Assembly: GCA_021018995.1 (NCBI GenBank)
Contig: CM037598.1
Coordinates: 47,383,185-47,447,184 of the forward strand
DNA: 64,000 nucleotides
Reading direction: 5' to 3'
Source: Chloranthus sessilifolius
Taxonomy: Eukaryota > Streptophyta > Magnoliopsida > Chloranthales > Chloranthaceae
Positions 56,601 to 64,000 of the stretch are shown here, one piece after another. How positions within the stretch are numbered: position 1 is the first letter of the stretch; every line of letters begins with the position of its first letter. Position numbers and translations under genes: made by a program. The notes under the pieces were generated by a model. It had not been told where the DNA came from and ran no database searches. It worked only from the letters and a program-made list of their open reading frames with translations.

Positions 56601-57152
56601 ATTGGGTGTATAGCTCTAATGCACCACAAAATGTATAAAAGCCATCACTTGGTTCTTATCAAATGGGTTTAAGTACCCGGTTTCAAGTGGGTCTTAACTC
56701 CTCTAATTTCTAAACGGTTCTTAACTGCATGTGGGCTCCAATGGGTCATAAGTGACCAGTCCACTAGCACTTTGCCTTCAAAGTGGCCCAAAAGGGTTTT
56801 AAGTTCCGAATAGACCCTAGATGGGTTTTGGTTCCAAACGGTCCGTGGGTTTGGGTTCAATTAGATCTAAATGAAATAACCCACATTTGGGTTGCGATTG
56901 ATTGGTGTTTGGATGGGTCCCTAGTGGGTCTTGGCTTCCAAGTATACATCTAAAAGAGTTGGGTCCCAACTGGTCTATGGTCTGGGTCCAACATGGTTTT
57001 AAGTGTAATCATTTCACGTGGTCTCACATGACCAGCTTTCAATTGGGTCGGGTGGGCTAGTCCCGAATTGAACTTTTCCAGTTAAAGATCTAGTGCTCCG
57101 TGACACACAACATGTTCTAAGTTACCAGCGCGTGATTTTACGAGGTGTCACA
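53639..57152 (-). repeat. Chr6 5' LTR
   Basis: A 3514-bp LTR bounded by a perfect 7-bp inverted repeat TGTGACA..TGTCACA. Contains the second CTCGAG array (55611-55895). Open stretches inside it are not conserved between the two LTRs as proteins. Confidence 0.9.
55611..55895. repeat. CTCGAG-word array in Chr6 5' LTR
   Basis: Eight exact CTCGAG and two CTCAAG variants in 285 bp, at the same place as the left LTR array. Which copies are intact differs between the two LTRs. Confidence 0.88.
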
Positions 57153-57157
57153 TAAGT

Positions 57158-58193
57158 TGATGTGTATTAAACCTTTGATATACGAATCTTTCAAAATACG
57201 ATTCGAAATGTGATGTGATAAGTGTGTCTGTGTGACTCTGAACTCTTGTCTGGATTCTAGATTTCAAAACTATTTATAATGTTATCACTTTACATGGTGT
57301 TAAACTATAAATTAGAATTTGTACATTCGTTTAAGGTTCACGTGTAACGAATCCCAAATTGTGCTCCGGTACGGTGGGATATCAGTACATTCCTACCGGC
57401 CAATGGTAAATTTTACGTTTGGCACAAATATCCCTTACAATGTAAGGGCTTGGGCAATTTGTGAAAATGGTTCATTGAACGACAATGGTTAGGGATTCCC
57501 ATCGGTATTAGTGTGGCTTCCGATGCTATATTTGCTTAGAATAGTATTTAAGTTACTGTTTCAACTTACATTAAAGTTCAACATTTTGAAATCCTCGTAA
57601 AATATGCAATGTGCTTATAAAATTAGTTATGGAAATTTATGCTTTGAAATATAAGATTAAATGCTAATAGTGTTGCCCCTATTGAGCTTAGATTGTTAGC
57701 TCACCCTTCGACTATACGTCACAGGTGCCGAGTTAGAGGAGTTCGATCTGGAAAGCGATTCGGAGTGCATTCCTGAGGAGGAGATTGAGCCCCTTCCAAA
57801 AGAGTTCTCATAAATTGGGATCTGTGTTAGATTTGCTGTTGTGATTTAGGCTTGGTACGTCCACCCATCTTTGGTTAGAGATTAGAATCCTGTAATTAAT
57901 ATATATATTGTTTTGCGAACCATTGTTTAGGTAATGGTCGGCCATCATCGGTGGTTCGTTTCGATTCTTTTGTCCATGTATCTTTGTATGGAATTAGAAT
58001 CATCACTTTGATATGTTTTAAATATAGAAATGGATATTTATTTGCCATATATGATAACTTTGTCTGCTTAGAAGAGATATCTGCTTTGAGTTATGCTTAG
58101 TGTGGATGTACCAAGTGTTCAGTAACTCATGGATCACCTTGAGCGGTGGTCCGATGGCACGAAATTTGGGTTGCCGAAATCCGGGCTATCACA
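57158..58193 (+). repeat. Related chromovirus LTR fragment, opposite orientation
   Basis: Shares with the Chr6 LTR, in reverse orientation, the phrase GCTCACCCTTCGACTATACG (57698-57717; complement at about 48511), a GTTTAGGTAATGGTCGGCC region (about 57925) and the end CGGGCTATCACA at 58193. The rest has diverged, so it is another family. It starts at the Chr6 border, suggesting Chr6 inserted into it. No PBS follows 58193; it may be a solo LTR. Confidence 0.7.
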
Positions 58194-58338
58194 AGTAGAT
58201 ACAACTAACTCTACCAAAAATCTCACATACATGTCTATAATTTGTTTGAAATATTGTCAAAAAGAAAAGTCTCACATACATGCCCACAATCTGTTTGAAA
58301 TATTGTCGAAAAGAGAAATCTCATAGCATCCTCTTAGT

Positions 58339-58490
58339 AGTATGCAGCCACTGAGCTTAAAACTGAAGCCGACCCTGAAAATACGACAGTTCTTTAGGTA
58401 CTATACAGCCACCTAAAAACTGATATTAAATCTGAAATTCCAGCCATTTTTCTTTAGGTGTTATACAGCCCACCTAAAATTGAAGTTGTA
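58339..58490. repeat. 58-bp repeat, first block
   Basis: Three degenerate units of the repeat described at 59886-61045 (TTTAGGT-x-x-TATACAGCCCACCTAAA type). Confidence 0.75.
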
Positions 58491-59140
58491 CCACTTGATC
58501 AGAGCTTGTAATTTATCAATATCTGCAATTGATTTTTTGAATTTTTGGGTAATATTTTGGTGGTGATGTTTCTAATTAACTGTTGCATCTACTGATGGTG
58601 GTTGCAAAATAGATCTTACTAGATTTTATTGTATTTTATTTTACTTACTCATTTATGGAGTGTGGAGTTCATGACAGAAATTATAAGTCTTTCTTCTTTT
58701 AGAACTAGTAGCACCACCATAGGACATCATGTGCTAATAACAATTGTGGAGTTTGATGATACAAATTAATTGGAGTGGTCTAGATCTGCAAAAGTATACC
58801 TTGGTGGTAATAAGGAGTTGGAATATACCAATATATTAATGATACTACAAAGAAATTAAAAGGAACTGATATGACATATGTTGGTTTGGAATTTGGAAAC
58901 TTGGGAATGATGTCTTGGGTATTTCACATATGTTGAGATTGCTCAGGAATTATGGAATGTCATTGCTGACTCTTATTCAATTTGCAACACATATAGTTTT
59001 GCTGAGCTGTTTGATTTGGTCGATGCTACTGGTTAGTTCATCAACGAAATGGTCCTTGAAGTAACTATTTTGCTAAACTTTGTGTGGTACAGAATGATCT
59101 TAGTCACCACCAGTCTGCGCCATGTGTCCTTGTTGAAATT
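58491..59140 (+). pseudogene. Ty1/copia gag N-terminal remnant
   Basis: Plus-strand reading at about 58750-59120 through stops gives LEWSRSAKVYLGGNKELEY, then AQELWNVIADSYS and YSFAELFDLVDATG. These match the start of copia gag (UBN2 / gag-polypeptide family): a Leu-x-Trp-Ser-x-x-hydrophobic opening, then a helix with the LW-x-x-L/I-x-x-x-YS motif. Stops and frameshifts are frequent. No protease, integrase or RT follows. Only a fragment. Confidence 0.68.
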
Positions 59141-59325
59141 GAACCCAGTTCTTTTAGGAACTGCGCAGCCCACTTGAAATCGGAATTGAACTTGAAACCT
59201 AACTGATCTTCTATGTATGCGGCAGCCCACTTAAACCTGAAGTTAAGTCCGAAACCCAGCTGATCTTTCTATGTATGCGGCAGCCCACTTAAACCTGAAG
59301 TTAATTTCGAAGCCCAGCTGTTCCT
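59141..59325. repeat. 58-bp repeat, second block
   Basis: Three units; two are near-identical around 59215-59315 (GGCAGCCCACTTAAACCTGA). Confidence 0.8.
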
Positions 59326-59885
59326 ACTTATTTGTGACTAACGTTGCCGACTACTCTGTTTTTTTTGTGGTCATGTGTAAAACAAATAACATAAATTGTG
59401 TTTTTATTATGCTGCAGTTTGCTGATTTTTCACTAAGCCTCTCTTGATTTTCGTTTCTCTTAGGTAAATAATTACCCTTGATGCATTTGTGAGTTTATGT
59501 GGGTGTTATTAGATGATGCAACTCATTGGGACATTATGTGCATATAAATTGTGTTTTTTTACACATTAAGGTAGTTTAGACAGTAGTTGTTGTATATATT
59601 ATTTATATACATGCTTTGGCTGCTTAATTTTATACGGCTAATTTAAACACTGCTTGTGCAGGACATGATCGTATTATTTTTCCTCATACTCTTTGTAATA
59701 TTACTACATATAAAAGAAAAAAATTTATTAAACTAATAGAACTAAGATCTAGTAATATCAAGTAAATTTGATCACAAAGATGCCATCTATTTGCATTTCA
59801 AAGTTTTGCATTTCCCTTCCTAGCCCTTCTTTGGCTCAAGTTTTATTAAACTTCGTAACTGAATTATTAATTGTGGAGCCTACTA
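59326..59885. other. AT-rich spacer within repeat array
   Basis: No coding or repeat structure that I can see. Confidence 0.4.
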
Positions 59886-61045
59886 TATATACCTGTCTTA
59901 GCAGCCCACTTAAAACTGAATTTGAACTTGAGACCAGCTGATCCATTTAGGTACCATACAGCCCGACTAAACCTGGAATTGAATCCGAATTCCAGCAGTC
60001 TTCATAGGTAGCATACAGCCCCACTTAAACCTGGGATTAAACCCGAAATTCAGCTGACCTTGTTAGGTACTGTGCAGCCAACCAAACCTGGAGTTGAACT
60101 CGAAACTCAACAGTGCTTTAGGTGCTGTGCAGCCCCCCACTTAAACCTGAATTCAAACTCAAAACCCAGATGATCCCTTTAGGAACTGTGCAGCCCCACT
60201 TAAACCTGGGATTAAACCCGAAATTCAGCTGACCTTGTTAGGTACTGTGCAGCCAACCAAACCTGGAGTTGAACTCGAAACTCAACAGTGCTTTAGGTAC
60301 TGTGCAGCCCCACTTAAACCTGAATTCGAACTGATCCATTTAGGTATCATACAGCCTGACTAAACCTGAAATCAAACTGAATTCCAGCAGATTTCCTTAA
60401 GTAATATACTGCCACTTAAACCTGAAACCTAACAGCTCTTTAAGTACTATGCAGCCCAAATAAAAATTGAACTTCAACCTGAGAAACCAACAGCACTTTA
60501 TGTACTGTGCAACCCAAATAAAAATCGATTTTGAACCTGAAAATCCAGCAGTACTTTAGGTCCTGTGCAGCCCAAATAAAAATTGATTTTGAACCTGAAA
60601 ATACAGCATCTATTTAGGTACTATGCAGCACAAATAAAACTGATTTTTGAACCAAAAAGTGCAACAGTACTTTAGGGACTGTGCAGCCCAAATAAAAATT
60701 GGTTTTTAAAGCTGAAAAATCCAGCAGTTCTTTAGGCACTGTGCAACCCAAATAAAAATGATTTTGAACCTGAAAATTTAGCAGTTCTTTAGGTACTATA
60801 CAACACAACTAAACCTGAAATCTGAATTTACAGCAGTTTTCAGCCACTAAAACAGAATCTATATCCGAATTTCAGCAGATTTCTTCAGCTACCTAAGACT
60901 GAAATTAAATACGATTTCCAGTAGTTTTCTTAAGTACAATGCAGCCTCTTAAACTAAAAATTTGAACCCGAAATCCAGCTGAACTTTCAGCCACTTAAAC
61001 CTGAATTTAAACTCGAAACCCAGCTGATCACTTTAAGTACGTGCA
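59886..61045. repeat. 58-bp tandem repeat, main array
   Basis: About 20 units of 47-62 bp, each with TTTAGGTACTGTGCAGCC, then CACTTAAACCTGAA or CAAATAAAAATTGA, then a GAACTCGAAACCCAGC-like part. Two subtypes are grouped: CACTTAAACC units at the left, CAAATAAAAA units from about 60450 to 60780. A 108-bp two-unit block at 60016-60123 recurs without visible change at 60191-60298, a recent higher-order duplication. The minus strand gives short LGCTVPKELL repeats but the frame is not kept. Confidence 0.88.
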
Positions 61046-61427
61046 ACCATACATTGCCACTAGCATGTCAATATAGTTATCATCTTTTAGAGCCTAAGAA
61101 AGTATAGTGCTCAACTAGTTTGTTTCTTACCTATGCTAATGTTATTATTATGTGATTAGAAAATTCTGCCTTCTGGCCGGATCATGAGTTGAAAACACTT
61201 ACCTGGTTAGGTAGATGAATATTGACCTTTGTGTGAATATACGAATGTGCATTTGGATTTTACCTAAGCCAGTAAAGATTGATTTATTTTTAATGGTTGA
61301 CCTTGAAGAAATTAGAAATGCTATTTTGGGACCTTGAATAAAATCCCCGATGTGGACTTGGATAAAATACATATATTTAGATGAAACTTCTGAGCGATAA
61401 ATCATTTAGAGAACTCACCCTAGGGAC
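61046..61427. other. Unassigned DNA left of the solo LTR
   Basis: No coding signal. Forms the left flank of the solo LTR insertion; its last five bases GGGAC are the target duplication. Confidence 0.4.
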
Positions 61428-63298
61428 TGTTGATATCTTCTAAGTGTGCATGATTTATTTGTGTTTTGAAAACAAACTTACAAATGATGAATTGTACTGA
61501 ATTTGTAAAAATAAAAAGAATAAGAAAATATCAGCACAGAGAGAACATAATTAGCCTGCAAGATCAGGGCCAATTGTAGCAAGTTTTAAATGTAAGTGAG
61601 TAAAAGATCGTCCATAGGGAATTGAATTAAAATGTAAGATAAACCTTTAAATCTGAGCTACCAAATCTGACCTCTGATCCTATCTACAAAGCACATAAGA
61701 TGGGAGGTTGAATTTGTCACATTAACTAAATGATAAAAGTAAAATTAAAACTAAGTGATCCAGATCTGAAGTTGGGGAGATTTTGATGTAAATTAATAAG
61801 AATGGAGAAATAATATCTAACTTTAATTTGGTCCTTGATGCAAAATGAGAATAAATGTAGATCAAATGAGATGTGATCCAATCTTCATCTGGCTACAAGC
61901 ACAGATGCAAGAGAAAGTAATCTAACTCAAGGGTTAGAGTTAAACTTATGGTTATGGTATGTCCACTTCAATGGCCACAGACCATCCAATAGTCTTTAAT
62001 CTGAACCCGTAATTCAGAATGAGAAACACCACTACAAATGCTGTGAGAGATTAGGTTACAAACACAAATTCTCACAGGGATAATGAATTAAGGGAAATTG
62101 CTTAAAAAATAGTAAATCTAAAGGAGTCTAGTGCAATAAGGAGATCACAGGGAACCCTCAACACGAATCCAATTGAGAACGTACAGTTCACAACAACCTT
62201 TTCAAATTCACCATTACAATTACAGAGCACAGCTTAAACAGCTCTCGGATTTGTAGTCTTGAATACAATTCTCTTTTGAATTACAGAAGTATCTCACAGC
62301 TCTCAATTACAAATAAAAGCTAGGCTATTACAGGAGTTTCAGACAAATTATCTAAATTGGAAATGGGGCAATAGAAATGAAACTCAAAATTTGGATGCCC
62401 AAATTGGGCAAATGGTTCATCTATTTATAGTTTTCCCCAGGTCTAGCTCAGATGTGTATCGACCAATCAGAAGTGCTCAGGTCTATAACAACCAATGGCA
62501 GTCGAGCACAAGGATCCAGATCTATTCTGGCCAATCAGAATTGCTCGATCTGGTTCAGCCAATCAGGCGACATAAGCATCAATTCTGTTATGTAATTTGA
62601 AAATCTGTTAGAGCTTCTAGAAGTTCCCGCCAAGTGATTTCATCTTCGGGTGCTCACATGGGGTGGAATATGCCTTCGCTTCGTGCTTAGAATCTTCTAG
62701 AATGTCCCTAAGTTTTTAAATGCATTGGGACGCATGAAAAAGATTACTGAATTACCCTTGCAAAAGCTAGGAATCTCCAGAATACCATTTCGCATAGTTT
62801 AGGGAACTTTTCGCAAGGTAGTGTGACTCCTGAAGCTTTTTTCGCAAAGTTCAGGTTCTGTTCGCAAGGAGTTCTCTTCTTTTCGAATAGGTCAATCATC
62901 CTTTCGAAGAGTTCAGGTTCTTTTCGAAAACTAAGCCTGGAGCTTTTAGTTCTTTTCACAGAGTTCAGGTTCTTTTCGAAGTATTCAGATTCTTTTCAAA
63001 AAGCACTCTGTAGTGCATTTTTCTGTTCAAATTGCTCCGCATTTCTTTTCTGGGTTCAGACCAGGTCTTTGCCTCTTCAGTTCAGGCATTTTGACAGCTA
63101 GTGAGGTTGTCCCTTCTCTTTCTTCCTTTGGATCGACATGGATTATCATCTTTTTGGCACTTTTAGGCTACTTTCATGGTTAAGCCTGTCTTTATTGTTA
63201 GCTGTAACACAAGCACTTAAAACACTTATTTAGTTCTCTCAAGGGTCTATCAAGGCCTATGTTAAAGGGTGGAGAATGGTATTTTCTGGTTCTCAACA
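61428..63298 (-). repeat. Solo LTR of the Ath2 family
   Basis: An 1871-bp LTR with ends TGTTGA..TCAACA, flanked by perfect GGGAC duplications (61423-61427 and 63299-63303). It aligns along its length with the Ath2 LTRs: R/U5 boxes (about 61553-61583 and 61955-61995), TATA (about 62420, minus strand), TTCGCAA/TTCGAA word array (62740-63000) and a weakened terminal hairpin (about 63271-63287). No interior or second LTR, so it arose by LTR-LTR recombination. Confidence 0.93.
62740..63000. repeat. TTCGCAA/TTCGAA-word array in solo LTR
   Basis: About ten words such as TTTCGCAAGG, TTCGCAAAGTT, TTTCGAATAGG and TTTTCGAAAA at 15-35-nt spacing, in the same U3 position as in Ath2. Confidence 0.8.
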
Positions 63299-64000
63299 GG
63301 GACTCATATTAAATTGTAAACAAGTGAAAGAAGATACCATTTGTGATTTTTTCTTAACTATTTGAGATATACTATGCACCACCAATTAGTGGCCCAGTTT
63401 GGGATTACCTAGTGTGGGCCTTTGCAATACAGTGATAGTCCTAAGGGACGTATGGGGTCTAAGGACCATTCGAGTGAGAAGCGCCCACGCCTATGCTTTT
63501 GCGCTGGTAGAGGTACCTCCTTGGGATGCTAAGGATGGAGTATTCGTTTGAGACCATGGTCAATGCTTGGTATCACCATTAAAAATAAAATAAGAAAACT
63601 TAGGTAACCGTGACATGATTGGGTGAATGTAAACTCTTCAAATCATTAAAACAGTATGTAACCTTTTCATAGTAGTTGAATTTATTTCATTAACCTCTGC
63701 AGATATGAATCATTATGTTTTTCTTTTCTTTTTCCATCAAAATGCTTTACATGCTCACTAATAAGAATGTTCACATATGTTTAAGAAGGTGGATATTTTT
63801 CCAAATTATGATATATATGTACAAGCATTTTTTAGAACTAGTTATTTTATCAACTGGGATTCATAGCTCATTCTATTAATAAACTCCACAGAGTCTCAGC
63901 ATCCGGCACAGTAGGCGGCAGTAGCATGAAATCAATAACAGTACCCCTCTCGGGCATCGAATGACCATTTTGCTCTTTTTTCTAAGGAATTGGATGGAAG
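63299..64000. other. Unassigned DNA right of the solo LTR
   Basis: Begins with the second GGGAC. No ORF, repeat or element end that I can support. The stretch at 63390-63560 looks structured but is not recognised. Confidence 0.4.

Larger units (their letters stand above)
48173..57152 (-). mobile_element. Chr6: gag-only chromovirus-type element
   Basis: LTRs at about 48173-51667 and 53639-57152 flank only 1971 bp. Orientation is minus, from an iMet-type PBS (53621-53636) and a polypurine tract (51668-51684). The interior encodes a gag and nothing of protease, RT, RNase H or integrase. This matches non-autonomous TR-GAG elements. LTR identity is near 90% over 160 bp compared by eye. The flank TAAGT at 57153-57157 recurs at 48168-48172, a candidate target duplication, but the first bases of the left LTR are lost, so this is tentative. 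Confidence 0.85.

Noticed and set aside
60614-60808. Minus-strand repeat protein with LGCTVPKELL units.
   Set aside because: The frame is not kept over the array and unit lengths are not multiples of three; a by-product of the DNA repeat.
59886-61045. CRISPR-like repeat array.
   Set aside because: Units are contiguous 47-62-bp degenerate repeats without unique spacers, in plant nuclear DNA; it is a minisatellite.

Overview
The window is repeat-rich, gene-poor nuclear DNA from a flowering plant. I see no host gene with intact exons, no rRNA or tRNA gene and no CRISPR array. Almost everything is LTR retrotransposon: Ty3/gypsy of the Tat, Athila-like and chromovirus (iMet-primed) types, one Ty1/copia gag remnant, a small foldback MITE, a solo LTR and a minisatellite. 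The evidence for a plant is the Tat pol with its second (archaeal-type) RNase H, PBS sites matching tRNA-Asp or initiator tRNA-Met, a plant mobile domain (PMD) gene, and the degree of nesting. I cannot name the species. All homology is judged by eye from motifs and internal comparison; identity values are rough.

Layout. 1-2250: decayed Tat pol, minus strand, cut by the left window edge. 2359-2620: foldback MITE with its target duplication. 2950-5873: 3' end and 3' LTR of an Athila-like element (AthA), plus strand. 5874-19253 plus 43982-about 44508: a Tat element (TatR), plus strand, with pol to 9690, then 8.5 kb of 3' region carrying two antisense gene-like blocks (DUF7745-like and spliced PMD), then its 3' LTR. 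That LTR is split at 19253/43977 by a 24.7-kb Athila-like element (Ath1, minus strand, target duplication TACCC). The third ORF of Ath1 is in turn split by a 7.85-kb coding-poor element (Ath2, minus strand, target duplication ATGCC). This is a three-level nest with both inner target duplications intact.

45070-about 48150: 5' end of another Athila-like element (Ath5: LTR, PBS, gag). About 48173-57152: a chromovirus-type element (Chr6) with 3.5-kb LTRs and a gag-only interior, i.e. a TR-GAG-like non-autonomous element. 57158-58193: a related LTR fragment in the opposite orientation. 58339-61045: a roughly 58-bp tandem repeat interrupted by a copia gag remnant. 61428-63298: a solo LTR of the Ath2 family with perfect GGGAC target duplication. 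63299-64000: unassigned.

How the parts fit. All pol genes carry stops, frameshifts or catalytic losses, so I expect no autonomous element here. The points most worth attention are: (i) six imperfect 25-bp palindromes in TatR, set in three pairs near the LTR promoter and near the 5' sides of the two antisense genes; (ii) dense arrays of family-specific CG-centred short words in the U3 of every LTR family, one of them also standing just upstream of the Ath1 third ORF; (iii) LTR-terminal hairpins and two R/U5 boxes conserved between otherwise divergent Athila-like LTRs.
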